From Ferruginibacter sp050611725 (GTDB lineage Bacteria; Bacteroidota; Bacteroidia; Chitinophagales; Chitinophagaceae), in contig NZ_JBODJB010000001.1 of NCBI RefSeq assembly GCF_050611725.1, positions 1,240,001 to 1,304,000 of the forward strand: DNA of 64,000 nucleotides, written 5' to 3'. The position numbers and the translations under genes are program-made. Below are positions 34,981 through 44,058 of the stretch, one piece after another (position 1 is the first letter of the stretch; every line of letters starts with the position of its first letter). Below the pieces are notes generated by a model. The model saw only the letters and a program-made list of their open reading frames with translations. It was not told where the DNA came from and searched no databases.

Positions 34981-35397
34981 ATGGCATATTCAGAAAAAGT
35001 AATCGACCACTACCAAAACCCTAAAAACGTTGGTACGCTTGATAAAGCAAGTAAGAACGTTGGTACAGGTTTGGTAGGAGCACCGGAATGTGGTGACGTA
35101 ATGCGTTTGCAAATTGAAGTAAATGATGCAGGTTTAATTACCGATGCAAAGTTTAAAACTTTTGGTTGCGGATCAGCAATTGCTTCATCTTCTTTAGCTA
35201 CAGAATGGTTGAAAGGTAAAAGCGTTGACGAGGCGTTGAAAGTTGATAACATGGATTTCGTAGAAGAATTAAATCTTCCTCCGGTAAAAATTCACTGTTC
35301 GGTTTTGGCAGAAGATGCTATCAAAGCAGCGATCAACGATTATCGTGTTAAAAACGGTATGGAAGCTATTAAGTTTGAAGAGAGTGTAGTTCATTAA
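34981..35397 (+). CDS. iscU: IscU, Fe-S cluster scaffold
   Basis: Scaffold on which Fe-S clusters are built from IscS sulfur. 138 residues. MAYSEKVIDHYQNPKNVG at the start, three cluster Cys in GAPECGDVMRLQ, KTFGCGSAIASSS and IHCSVLAEDAI; the Asp after the first Cys (CGD) is also present. The start chosen is ATG 34981, because the upstream in-frame ATG at 34966 lies inside the right arm of the inverted-repeat element and the family begins at MAYS. iscA follows after 90 bases. Confidence 0.96.
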   Translation: MAYSEKVIDHYQNPKNVGTLDKASKNVGTGLVGAPECGDVMRLQIEVNDAGLITDAKFKTFGCGSAIASSSLATEWLKGKSVDEALKVDNMDFVEELNLPPVKIHCSVLAEDAIKAAINDYRVKNGMEAIKFEESVVH

Positions 35398-35482
35398 TGT
35401 GCAAATCTGCAAATTAGCAAATATGCCAATGGAGGTTTGTAGGCACTATTTGCACATTTGCACATTTGCTAAATTGCATATT
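35398..35482. repeat. Imperfect inverted spacer repeat between iscU and iscA
   Basis: About 85 bases made of gcaaat/atttgc words: tgtgcaaatctgcaaattagcaaatatgcc on the left, and roughly its reverse complement (ggcactatttgcacatttgcac and onward) on the right. It can fold into a long imperfect hairpin in the isc mRNA. The word content matches the spacer at 14566-14601. Confidence 0.55.
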
Positions 35483-35487
35483 AGATT

Positions 35488-35838
35488 ATGACGGCAACAG
35501 ATAACGCAATATTTATAAGCGATAAAGCAAAAGCAAAAGTGGTAGACCTGATGAAAGATGCAGGTTTAGGCGACGACCCTTCGTATTTTTTACGAGTCAG
35601 TGTAGTTGGTGGTGGCTGCAGTGGCTTAAGCTATAAAATGGATTTTGACAACGAACAAAAACCAATGGATCAGGCATTTGAGGATAAGGGCATCAAAATT
35701 GTAACAGACCTTAAAAGTTTCTTATACCTTGTAAACACAGAGCTTGAATTCAGTGATGGATTAAATGGTAAAGGGTTTTACTTTAATAATCCGAATGCTA
35801 GTAGGAGTTGTGGTTGTGGGGAAAGTTTTGCAGTATAA
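35488..35838 (+). CDS. iscA: HesB/IscA-type Fe-S assembly protein
   Basis: 116 residues. A-type carrier that passes Fe-S clusters to target proteins. The three conserved cysteines are in GGGCSGLSYKMDFD and SCGCGESF at the C-terminus. It ends the iscS-iscU-iscA row; hscA, hscB and ferredoxin genes are not next to it. Start ATG 35488. A strong bidirectional terminator follows 20 bases after the stop. Confidence 0.92.
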   Translation: MTATDNAIFISDKAKAKVVDLMKDAGLGDDPSYFLRVSVVGGGCSGLSYKMDFDNEQKPMDQAFEDKGIKIVTDLKSFLYLVNTELEFSDGLNGKGFYFNNPNASRSCGCGESFAV

Positions 35839-35852
35839 AAATCTAAATGAAT

Positions 35853-35884
35853 AAAAAAGCCCTTCAATATTGAAGGGCTTTTTT
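35853..35884. terminator. Bidirectional terminator after iscA
   Basis: Perfect palindrome: A run, stem AGCCCTTCAA / TTGAAGGGCT (35858-35867, 35870-35879) and T run, symmetrical, so it works for either strand. Confidence 0.9.
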
Positions 35885-35914
35885 GTGAAATATTTTATTG
35901 TTTTTCTTTTAAAT

Positions 35915-35942
35915 AGAAAATCCCCCGATAAAGTCGGGGGAT
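35915..35942 (-). terminator. Terminator for the T9SS cargo gene
   Basis: 9-bp perfect stem ATCCCCCGA / TCGGGGGAT (35920-35928, 35934-35942) with a 5-base loop. On the minus strand it is followed by a T-rich tract. The stretch from 35943 to 36072 holds only a weak hairpin at 35986-36001 and no gene. Confidence 0.65.
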
Positions 35943-36072
35943 CACACAGTAGTTGGTTTTGGTAAACAGTTTTATAGTCTGATAAGGCTTTTGTAAAAGC
36001 CCATCATAGGGATTATTTTATTAAATGCTTACAATATGACAGCAACAGTTTTGAAATTGCTGCATAATAAAA

Positions 36073-37209
36073 TTATTTTATTAAAAAAGCTTGTTTATAG
36101 AATCTTATACGATCTATCAAAAACAGTCGATATACACCCTTTGGTAAGGAGCCAGGCATGTTGATCTTCAATGTTTTATCAGTTCCATCATGCTCTACTG
36201 TTTGTGTAAGCAGGCGTCTGCCATCATTCGACAAAACACTCATCTGATAGCGTCCTTTTGTTACAGCTGCAAAGCGAACAGCTAATTCCGACCCCGAGGG
36301 ATTGGGGTAAATAAAAATAGTATTGCCTACTTTACCGAAATATATTCTTACAATAGAAGAAACGTTGACCGCAGTATTCTTGTGATATACTTTCATTCTA
36401 TAATAGTTAGTACCTACTATAGGGTTATTATCTATAAAAGCATAATTGCTGGAAGTAGCAACACTGTTAGCATTTACTGAACCAATAGGAGTAAATACAA
36501 GGCCTGTTGAAGATTTTTCGATCTCATACTTTACAATGTCCTGATCATTTTGAATAGACCATTTAAGTTTTACCGATTGGTCTGTACAAATAGCTCCAAA
36601 AGCGGAGAGATTAACTGAAAGTGGAGCACTGACGGTAAAATTAGCACGATAATTAACCCCGTTGGCATTGTCTACATGTTGTATTGAACAATTTACTCCG
36701 GAATTGTCACCCGACACATCATAATATAACTCTAAAGTATAGTCGCCGGCCTCAAGATCTGTCAGATCCACAGCTTTGCCAACAGTTTGTAGCTTTTGTT
36801 CATATACACTGGTACAAGCGCCACCACCACAACTGCTAAATGTTGTTCCGTTACAAGAGCAGGCAACCGCAAGGCTAATTGACTTGAAGGTTGGGGCATC
36901 TGGTCTTTGGTCTTCCGGATATACAGCATAATATAGATTACCGTTACAAATAGAGCCTACACCGTTTCTGATTACTCTTACCTCTGCTCCGTTCAATACC
37001 AGGTTGCCGCTTTTAAAACCGAAAACACCTAACTGGTTATTGAGATTATATGTGCTTATGGGAGATTGTGTGTTTGATTTTTGTGTATTGTAAAACGAAG
37101 CGGTACCATTAACTTCAAGATATACCGCTGAAGCAGAAATTCCAAAATCTGCCATCACGGCCAGGCCGGTAAACATCAAACAGATAAGTAAGAGTAAAAT
37201 ATGCTTCAT
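36073..37209 (-). CDS. Exported protein with type IX secretion sorting domain
   Basis: 378 residues from ATG 37209 (the longer frame begins with TTG). A signal peptide (MKHILLLLICLMFTGLAVMA) takes it across the inner membrane. The first half is a Cys-rich beta domain (CSCNGTTFSSCGGGACT near 130-150, YTLELYYDVSG). A fibronectin III-like domain follows (KLKWSIQNDQDIVKYEIEKS, then YYRMKVYHKN). The last about 75 residues are a type A T9SS C-terminal sorting domain: IFIYPNPSGSELAV, YQMSVLSNDGRRL, LPKGVYRLFLI and a basic end. It should be moved to the cell surface by the T9SS encoded at the left of the window. The surface function is unknown. Confidence 0.85.
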   Translation of the reverse strand: MKHILLLLICLMFTGLAVMADFGISASAVYLEVNGTASFYNTQKSNTQSPISTYNLNNQLGVFGFKSGNLVLNGAEVRVIRNGVGSICNGNLYYAVYPEDQRPDAPTFKSISLAVACSCNGTTFSSCGGGACTSVYEQKLQTVGKAVDLTDLEAGDYTLELYYDVSGDNSGVNCSIQHVDNANGVNYRANFTVSAPLSVNLSAFGAICTDQSVKLKWSIQNDQDIVKYEIEKSSTGLVFTPIGSVNANSVATSSNYAFIDNNPIVGTNYYRMKVYHKNTAVNVSSIVRIYFGKVGNTIFIYPNPSGSELAVRFAAVTKGRYQMSVLSNDGRRLLTQTVEHDGTDKTLKINMPGSLPKGVYRLFLIDRIRFYKQAFLIK

Positions 37210-37246
37210 CAATACTATTAAGAGGTACCTCAAATTGATTGCTCTC

Positions 37247-37254
37247 CAAATATA
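37247..37254 (-). promoter_or_regulatory. -7 promoter element of the T9SS cargo gene
   Basis: Minus-strand TAtaTTTG, perfect TAnnTTTG, about 37 bases before the ATG at 37209. No -33 TTTG at standard spacing. Confidence 0.4.
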
Positions 37255-37328
37255 TAAAAATTACCCATTATTCCCCAGCACAAAGTTTTATAACACCCGA
37301 TGTAGTAAATTGCACCAATTTTAAAACA

Positions 37329-38051
37329 ATGTGGAGTATTTGTAAAAAGGAATTACAGCAGTTTTTCGGGAATCTTACAGGCTATATTTCCATCATTTTA
37401 TTTTTGGTGGTGAACGGCCTTTTTTTGTTTGTATTGAAAGACAGCAACTTATTCGATTTTGGCTATGCTACCTTAGATAAATTTTTTGAGCTAGCACCAT
37501 GGATATTGGTCTTTTTGGTGCCTGCTATTACCATGCGTTCTCTATCGGAAGAATTTAAAACAGGAACTTTCGAGATATTAAAAACCAAGCCTCTTTCCCA
37601 ATGGCAAATATTGTTGGGCAAATATTTCTCTGTTTTACTAGTGCTCATCTTTATTATCGTTCCAACATTCATTTATGTTTTTACCATCCAAAAATTAAGT
37701 GCAACCGGTACAATTGATGGAGGTGGAATTGTTGGAAGTTATATTGGTTTGTTTTTACTGGCTGCTGTATTTGCAGCTATAGGTTTGTGTTGTAGTGGAT
37801 TCAGTAATAATGCTGTGATTGCATTTTTAATAAGTGTATTTGCATGTTTACTGTTATATTTCGGATTCAATGCTGTAAGTCGGTTGCCGATTTTTCAGGG
37901 TAGTGCCGATTATTATATAGAAATGGCCGGAATAGATTTTCACTATAGAAGTGTAAGCCGAGGATTGCTTGATAGCAGAGATGTTGTTTATTTTTTAAGT
38001 CTGATATTTTTATTCTTATTGATCACCGTTAAAAGAATAGCCCGACGTTAA
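37329..38051 (+). CDS. gldF: GldF, gliding-associated ABC transporter permease
   Basis: 240-residue ABC-2-type membrane permease of the GldAFG transporter, which is required for gliding in Flavobacterium but missing from some gliding species. Start ATG 37329 (MWSICKKELQQFFGN), the family's usual beginning; the longer frame from 37239 lacks homology. Six membrane helices at about 20-42, 55-75, 98-125, 135-160, 165-185 and 215-235. SEEFKTGTFEILKTKPLS marks the cytoplasmic loop. The ATPase gldA is not in the window. gldG follows after 7 bases. Confidence 0.9.
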   Translation: MWSICKKELQQFFGNLTGYISIILFLVVNGLFLFVLKDSNLFDFGYATLDKFFELAPWILVFLVPAITMRSLSEEFKTGTFEILKTKPLSQWQILLGKYFSVLLVLIFIIVPTFIYVFTIQKLSATGTIDGGGIVGSYIGLFLLAAVFAAIGLCCSGFSNNAVIAFLISVFACLLLYFGFNAVSRLPIFQGSADYYIEMAGIDFHYRSVSRGLLDSRDVVYFLSLIFLFLLITVKRIARR

Positions 38052-38058
38052 GCGAAAA

Positions 38059-39792
38059 ATGCAAATATTAAATAAGATATTGAAGACAAAATTCTGGTTG
38101 CCGTTGGTGATCATTTTGTTGATTGGGGTCAATTGGCTGGCATCAGAGTTTCATACAAGAATTGATTTTACCAACGAAAAAAGATTCACACTTTCAAAAA
38201 GTACTAAATCACTACTGCAAAGTTTGGATGCTCCGGTAGATATAACTGTGCTGCTTGCCGGAGATATTAAATCTGAATTTAAAAAATTATCGGGCAGTAC
38301 AAAAGAACTGCTTGAAAATTTTAAAAACTATGCAGGTAATAATATTCAATTTCAATTTGAGATACCTGCTGAAGGAATGAATGATTCATTGAAGGCAATG
38401 GTTTTTGATTCGTTGGTTTCAATGGGATTAAGACCAACCAACCAACAGGTACAGGTAAAAGAGGGTGAGGGTTCTACGCAGCGTCAGATATTTCCCGGAG
38501 CAATTTTAAGGTATGGACATAAAACAGTAGCCATCGATCTCTTGCAAGGGCAGGTTCAAAAAAATGTTTTTAATTCAGACAATATCTTAGATAAAGAATC
38601 ATTGAACAGTGCCGAAGCGTTGCTGGAATATAAGTTTGCAAATGCTATTCAAAAATTAACAGAAAAAGAAACTCCGGTTGTTGCCTATGCTTACGGTAAC
38701 GGTGAGCCGCCGTATGGATTTCTTCCTGTGAACGATGTATTTAGAACATTGGGCACCAATTTTATTGTAGATACTGTAAATATCCGTACTCAGTCGTTTA
38801 TCTCTCCCGAATATAGTGCAGTGGTAATCGTAAAGCCGATGGAACGCTTTACAGAAGATGATAAATTTAAGTTGGATCAATATGTAATGAATGGCGGCAG
38901 GCTACTTTTTTTTATTGATGCATTGTATGCTGAAAGAGATAGCTTACAAAATGGAGAAGTTACAGCTTATTCAAGAGACCTAAATTTAAATGACCTCTTA
39001 TTCAGGTTTGGAGCAAGAATTAATCCCGACCTGATCGCCGACAAACATTGCGATGCGATAGCGGTTGAAGTTGGTAGTGTAGGAGGACAAAGCCAAAAAC
39101 AATTGCTACCTTGGCCTTACTCTCCCCTGTTACAGCCAGGGTCAGATCATGCAATAGTAAAAAATCAGGCAGATGTTTTAGCGAATCTTGCTAACTCAAT
39201 CGATATTGTAGAAGCTGAAGGGATAAATAAAACCGTGTTGCTGGCATCTTCTGTAAATTCTACAACTTTGCCAACACCAACAATTATAGATATCAATAGT
39301 TTACAAACAGTTGATGATGTTCGGGAGTATAACAAGAAAAATATTCCTGTTGCAGTTTTACTCGAAGGGAAATTTCAATCAATGTTTGCGAACAGAGCTA
39401 CACAAGAACAGTTGACTAATTTTACGAATGATAGTCTGCCTTTTTTAAAGGAATCGATTGAGCCGGGTAAAGTAATTGTTGTAAGCGATGCTGATATAGT
39501 AATGAACCAAGTTTCAGAATCCATCGGGCCTTTACCGATGGGTACTAACAAATACACTAAGATCAGTTATGCTAACAAAGATTTCTTTTTGAATTGCACA
39601 GAATATCTTGCAAATAAAAAAAATATACTAGAAGCAAAGGCAAAAGACTATACTTTGCGTTTGCTTGATGTGAAGAAAACAGAAGAAGAACGTTCTTTAT
39701 GGCAGGTGGTTAATATTGTTGCACCGGTTTTATTGGTGATGTTATTCGGATTTATTTATCAATGGTGGCGTAAACGCAAATATGTAATTTAA
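38059..39792 (+). CDS. gldG: GldG, gliding-associated ABC transporter auxiliary protein
   Basis: 577 residues. It is anchored by a membrane helix near each end (about 12-30 and 550-570), with a large periplasmic part between. Starts with LPLVIILLIGVNWLASEFHT, then RIDFTNEKRFTLSKSTKSLL and the family segments YGHKTVAIDLLQG and RLLFFIDALYAERDSL. The fold is like a substrate-binding ABC partner (GldG/ABC_transp_aux). The GldAFG substrate is unknown. It ends with its stop TAA overlapping the ATG of the terC gene by one base. Confidence 0.92.
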   Translation: MQILNKILKTKFWLPLVIILLIGVNWLASEFHTRIDFTNEKRFTLSKSTKSLLQSLDAPVDITVLLAGDIKSEFKKLSGSTKELLENFKNYAGNNIQFQFEIPAEGMNDSLKAMVFDSLVSMGLRPTNQQVQVKEGEGSTQRQIFPGAILRYGHKTVAIDLLQGQVQKNVFNSDNILDKESLNSAEALLEYKFANAIQKLTEKETPVVAYAYGNGEPPYGFLPVNDVFRTLGTNFIVDTVNIRTQSFISPEYSAVVIVKPMERFTEDDKFKLDQYVMNGGRLLFFIDALYAERDSLQNGEVTAYSRDLNLNDLLFRFGARINPDLIADKHCDAIAVEVGSVGGQSQKQLLPWPYSPLLQPGSDHAIVKNQADVLANLANSIDIVEAEGINKTVLLASSVNSTTLPTPTIIDINSLQTVDDVREYNKKNIPVAVLLEGKFQSMFANRATQEQLTNFTNDSLPFLKESIEPGKVIVVSDADIVMNQVSESIGPLPMGTNKYTKISYANKDFFLNCTEYLANKKNILEAKAKDYTLRLLDVKKTEEERSLWQVVNIVAPVLLVMLFGFIYQWWRKRKYVI

Positions 39793-40736
39793 TGAGTACA
39801 GAACTAATATATCTGGTTTTTGGTGGTGTAATTTTATTGGCACTTGTCCTCGATCTTGGATTGCTGAGTAAAAAGAATGCAACTATCAGTTTAAAAAAAG
39901 CATTGACTCAAACTGCATTTTGGGTCTTGTTGTCATTTGCTTTCTGTGCATTTCTTTGGTATGAAAAAGGTAAGGAAGATGCTGTTCAATATATCTCAGC
40001 TTATTTGTTAGAATGGTCTTTGTCCATCGATAATATTTTTGTCTTCATCATTATTTTTTCATTCTTTAAAGTGAAAGAAAATAATTATTCAAGAGTATTA
40101 CTGATGGGGATACTCATGGCAATTATTTTTAGAATATTGTTTATCGCTTTGGGAAGTGAGTTGGTTGCTAGGTTCAGTTGGGTAATGTACATCTTCGGCG
40201 TATTTCTTGTGTACACCGGTATTAAAATGTTTAGTAGTAGCGACGAAGAAGAGTTTGATCCTGAAGAGAACTGGGCTTACCGTTTTATGCGGAAATTTAT
40301 GCGTACAACGGATGAAGAACCTGACGGTCGCTTTATTATTGTAAAAAATAAGAAAGCTTATTTTACAAAACTGGCAATGGTGGTAGTGATGCTTGGATTG
40401 ATCGATATCGTTTTTGCTGTAGATTCAATTCCTGCAGTATTCTCTATCATTCCTGATCCAAGTAAAAAGCTCCTGATCTATTCATCAAATATTTTTGCTG
40501 TTTTAGGTTTACGTAGTTTGTTCTTTTTATTAAGAGGAGCTGCCAGTAAGTTTGACTATCTTCAGCAAGGCATTGCTATTGTATTGACCTTTATCGGATT
40601 AAAAATGTTGGTTGTTGAATGGGTACACATTCCGGTATGGGTTTCTTTATTGATGATACTGGTTTGTATCTCGGGTTCTATACTATATTCCATTTACCAT
40701 AAAAGGAAAGGAGTGCCGAAAGAAATTTCAGAATAA
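39792..40736 (+). CDS. TerC family membrane protein (Alx-like)
   Basis: 314-residue membrane protein with seven or more helices. Typical TerC/Alx features: LVLDLGLLSKK near the start, SLSIDNIFVFIIIFSFFKV, FAVDSIPAVFSI, GLRSLFFLLRG. It also has a charged loop (SSDEEEFDPEENW) between helices. The family is linked to tellurite resistance and to metal (Mn) export coupled to protein secretion. Its start overlaps the gldG stop by one base and its stop touches the next gene, so it lies in one operon with gldFG. The link to gliding is unclear. Confidence 0.93.
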   Translation: MSTELIYLVFGGVILLALVLDLGLLSKKNATISLKKALTQTAFWVLLSFAFCAFLWYEKGKEDAVQYISAYLLEWSLSIDNIFVFIIIFSFFKVKENNYSRVLLMGILMAIIFRILFIALGSELVARFSWVMYIFGVFLVYTGIKMFSSSDEEEFDPEENWAYRFMRKFMRTTDEEPDGRFIIVKNKKAYFTKLAMVVVMLGLIDIVFAVDSIPAVFSIIPDPSKKLLIYSSNIFAVLGLRSLFFLLRGAASKFDYLQQGIAIVLTFIGLKMLVVEWVHIPVWVSLLMILVCISGSILYSIYHKRKGVPKEISE

Positions 40737-43235
40737 TTGCATTTGCATACCATTTCAATCATATCAGATGTTGTAAAGGCAAATCTATTCCAGCAAAAAA
40801 ATGATGCTGCAATAGAGCATTTGCTTTCAGATAGCCGTAAGTTATTGTTTCCGGCATCAACTTTATTTTTTGCGTTGGATGGCCCAAGAAGAAACGGCAC
40901 TTCTTTTATAGGTGAGTTGTATAATAAAGGGGTTAAAAACTTTGTGGTAAATGAAAGTTTTTCTGTAACAGATGCAACTCAATATTCCGAAGCGAATTTC
41001 TTACAGGTAAAAGACGTATTGCATGCATTGCATTTACTGGCTGCGTTTCATCGTAGTCAGTTTGATATTCCGGTGATTGGTATTACGGGAAGCAATGGAA
41101 AGACCATTGTAAAAGAATGGCTTTATCAATTATTGCACGAAGATTTTACCATTGTACGTAGCCCTAAAAGTTATAATTCAAAAATTGGTGTGCCGCTAAG
41201 TGTTTGGCAGATCAATGAACAGCATACATTGGGCATTTTTGAAGCAGGTATATCTCAGCCCGATGAAATGCAGCAATTGCAAAAAATGATCGATCCTACA
41301 GTTGGCATTTTTACAAATATCGGTCAGGCTCATAACGAAGGTTTTCTGAACATTCGTCAGAAAGTAAATGAAAAACTGAAGCTTTTTGTGCATAGTGAAT
41401 TACTCATCTACTGTGCTGATAACCCTGATGTGAATGAAGCTGTCGCCACATTTGCAAATAATGTAAGAACAGATAAAGGGCTTCAGCTTTTTTCGTGGAG
41501 TAAAAAATCCGCAGCTACATTGCAGGTTACATCTGTAGAACATACAGAAGAGAATACCACTATTCAGGCAAATTATGGGTCAGAAAATATTAGCTGTGTA
41601 ATTCCTTTTACAGATGAAGCATCAATAGAAAATGCTATAACTTGCTGGTGCTATTTATTGCATCTGCAAGTTAATAATAATGTAATTGCAGAAAGAATGT
41701 TGCAATTACGCAACGTAGAAATGAGACTAGAACTAAAGCAGGGCATCAATAATTGTTCGGTTATCAATGATAGTTATAGTGCCGATATCAATTCGTTGAC
41801 GATTGCATTGGATTTTTTATCTCAACAACAACAACACCCAACACGTACATTAATTCTTAGCGACATTTTACAATCTGGAAAAAACAGCGGAGAGTTGTAT
41901 GCCGATGTTGCATCTGTTCTGCAACAAAAAGGTATAGGTCGGTTTATAGGTATTGGGCCAGAGATATCAAAACATGCAACTGCTTTCAAAAATATTCCGC
42001 AAACTGTTTTCTTTTCATCTACCAACGATTTTAAACAACAGTTTTATTCACTTCATTTTTTTAATGAGACAATATTGTTGAAAGGTGCAAGGGTTTTTGA
42101 GTTTGAGCAGATCAGTCATTTGCTTGAACAAAAAGTACATCAGACGGTGTTAGAAATTAACCTGAATGCAGTTACACACAACCTGAAATTTTATCAGCAG
42201 CAGTTAAACCCAGGTGTTAAGTTAATGGCCATGGTAAAGGCTTTCAGCTACGGAAGTGGTGGTTTTGAAATAGCCAATTTGCTTCAGTTTCATAAGGTAG
42301 ATTATTTAGCTGTTGCTTATACAGATGAGGGTGTTGAATTGCGTAAGGCCGGTATTACATTGCCTATTATGGTAATGAATGCGGAGGAAAGCACATTCGA
42401 TGTAATGGTACAATACAATTTGGAGCCGGAATTATTTTCTTTTAATATTTTAAATGGATTCAAAAAATATCTGGAGCAAAACGGCGTGAGCTATTATCCT
42501 GTGCATATTAAAATTGATACAGGTATGCATCGGTTGGGTTTTGAAAAAAATGAGATCGAGTTGTTGGGAGATCAACTACATCAATCAACAACATTTAAAG
42601 TGCAATCTGTTTTTTCTCATTTGGCGGCAAGTGATGCAGATGTTCATGATGGGTTTACAAAAATTCAGGCCCAATCTTTTTTAGAAAGCTGTGTTGTTTT
42701 GCAAGAGAAGTTAGGTTATATGTTCATCAGGCATATAGCTAATACATCTGCTATTCATCGTCATAAAGACCTGCAGTTAGACATGGTTCGTTTGGGGATT
42801 GGTTTATATGGTGTTGATAATAGTGAATCTGTACAGCCCAATTTGAAAAATGTAACCACTTTAAAAACTACCATCTCACAAATAAAAAAAGTAAAAGCTG
42901 GTGAAAGTGTAGGATATAGCCGAAAAGGAATTGCTGCCAAAGATTCTGTTATTGCAACAGTTCGTATAGGTTATGCAGATGGTTACCCAAGGGCACTAAG
43001 CAATGGAGGGGGTAAAATGTGGGTCAACCAACAACTGGTTCCTGTTATTGGAAATGTTTGTATGGATATGACCATGCTGGATGTAACCGGAGTACAGGTA
43101 GATGAGGGTGATGATGTGATAGTATTCGGAGAAGTCCTGCCGGTAAACGACCTGGCGCAATGGTCCGGTACCATCCCGTATGAGATATTGACTGGTATAT
43201 CGCAAAGGGTAAAAAGGGTTTATTACGAAGAATAG
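40737..43235 (+). CDS. MurF-alanine racemase fusion
   Basis: 832-residue two-enzyme fusion found in Bacteroidota. The N-terminal half (about 1-455) is UDP-MurNAc-tripeptide:D-Ala-D-Ala ligase (MurF) with the ATP loop GITGSNGKTIVKEWL, NIGQAHNEGF and VINDSYSADINSLT. The C-terminal half (about 465-832) is alanine racemase with the PLP Lys in LMAMVKAFSYGSGG, HIKIDTGMHRLGF, VRLGIGLYGV, and the catalytic Tyr in VGYSRKG. The racemase makes D-Ala; MurF joins the D-Ala-D-Ala dipeptide, so one chain supplies two steps of peptidoglycan precursor synthesis. The start is TTG 40737, touching the terC stop, or TTG 40743; there is no ATG near. Confidence 0.94.
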   Translation: MHLHTISIISDVVKANLFQQKNDAAIEHLLSDSRKLLFPASTLFFALDGPRRNGTSFIGELYNKGVKNFVVNESFSVTDATQYSEANFLQVKDVLHALHLLAAFHRSQFDIPVIGITGSNGKTIVKEWLYQLLHEDFTIVRSPKSYNSKIGVPLSVWQINEQHTLGIFEAGISQPDEMQQLQKMIDPTVGIFTNIGQAHNEGFLNIRQKVNEKLKLFVHSELLIYCADNPDVNEAVATFANNVRTDKGLQLFSWSKKSAATLQVTSVEHTEENTTIQANYGSENISCVIPFTDEASIENAITCWCYLLHLQVNNNVIAERMLQLRNVEMRLELKQGINNCSVINDSYSADINSLTIALDFLSQQQQHPTRTLILSDILQSGKNSGELYADVASVLQQKGIGRFIGIGPEISKHATAFKNIPQTVFFSSTNDFKQQFYSLHFFNETILLKGARVFEFEQISHLLEQKVHQTVLEINLNAVTHNLKFYQQQLNPGVKLMAMVKAFSYGSGGFEIANLLQFHKVDYLAVAYTDEGVELRKAGITLPIMVMNAEESTFDVMVQYNLEPELFSFNILNGFKKYLEQNGVSYYPVHIKIDTGMHRLGFEKNEIELLGDQLHQSTTFKVQSVFSHLAASDADVHDGFTKIQAQSFLESCVVLQEKLGYMFIRHIANTSAIHRHKDLQLDMVRLGIGLYGVDNSESVQPNLKNVTTLKTTISQIKKVKAGESVGYSRKGIAAKDSVIATVRIGYADGYPRALSNGGGKMWVNQQLVPVIGNVCMDMTMLDVTGVQVDEGDDVIVFGEVLPVNDLAQWSGTIPYEILTGISQRVKRVYYEE

Positions 43236-43324
43236 TCCTAAACTTCCTAAACCCAATTTTAACACTAAACTTTCTTATCCTCTAACCTCCCAAACCCTCT
43301 AAAACATTATCTTCGCAAATAATT

Positions 43325-44032
43325 ATGAAAGGAAGAAACGTTGCATTTATCATCATATTGATCGTTTTATTTGATCAGGCATTGAAGATCTATATCAAAA
43401 CAAATTTTTTGTTGGAAGATTCTCGTCCGATTTTTGGCGAGTGGGCATATTTGAATTTCGTTGAAAATCCAGGGGCTGCCTGGGGTGCAAAGATTGCCGG
43501 TAGTGCTGGAAAATTATCATTAACGCTTTTTAGGATGATTGCAGTGATCTTCGGTACATGGTATCTTGTCAATATTATAAAAAAGAAATACCATAAAGGA
43601 TTTATCATTTGTGCAGCAATGATCTATGCAGGTGCATTGGGTAATTTGATCGATTCATCGTTCTACGGAATGATATTTGACAAGGGTATGATACCTGATC
43701 CCAGTGATCCCAGCGGACACGAATACCTTGGATATAGCGGATTGGCTGAGTTTTCAAAACATGGTTATGCTTCGTTCTTACACGGCAATGTAGTTGACAT
43801 GTTTTATTTCCCTATGTTAAAGGGAACCTTTCCTTCATGGTTCCCATTTTGGGGAGATCAAAAATTTGTTTTCTTTAGCCCTGTATTTAATATCGCTGAT
43901 GCTGCTATTTCAAGCGGTGTAATTACAGTGTTGATATTTCAAAAAAGATTCTTCAAGCATCAGGATGACAATAAACAGCATCCTACTGTTGAAACCGGTG
44001 CTTTATCTAACGATGATGTACAGGTGCAATAA
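43325..44032 (+). CDS. lspA: LspA, lipoprotein signal peptidase
   Basis: Aspartyl protease of the inner membrane that removes signal peptides from prolipoproteins, many of which are encoded in this window. 235 residues, longer than the about 160 of E. coli because of a periplasmic loop (about 120-165, DKGMIPDPSDPSGHEYLGYS) as in other Bacteroidota. The catalytic Asp residues are in GALGNLIDSSFYG and FNIADAAISSG. Further motifs: FDQALKIYIK and FVENPGAAWG. A -7-like element TAtcTTcG lies at 43308-43315. The 89-base leader is pyrimidine-rich and repetitive. Confidence 0.95.
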   Translation: MKGRNVAFIIILIVLFDQALKIYIKTNFLLEDSRPIFGEWAYLNFVENPGAAWGAKIAGSAGKLSLTLFRMIAVIFGTWYLVNIIKKKYHKGFIICAAMIYAGALGNLIDSSFYGMIFDKGMIPDPSDPSGHEYLGYSGLAEFSKHGYASFLHGNVVDMFYFPMLKGTFPSWFPFWGDQKFVFFSPVFNIADAAISSGVITVLIFQKRFFKHQDDNKQHPTVETGALSNDDVQVQ

Positions 44033-44058
44033 ATCAATCTAAACCACGATACACTAAT

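Noticed and set aside
35986..36001. Small hairpin GGCTTTT-gt-AAAAGCC as a terminator of the T9SS cargo gene
   Set aside because: The loop of two bases is too small and no T run follows; the stem at 35920-35942 fits better.
43236..43324. Pyrimidine-rich repeated cctaaac/ccctc words before lspA as a telomere-like or CRISPR-like array
   Set aside because: The units vary in length and sequence and there are no spacers; only a repetitive leader.
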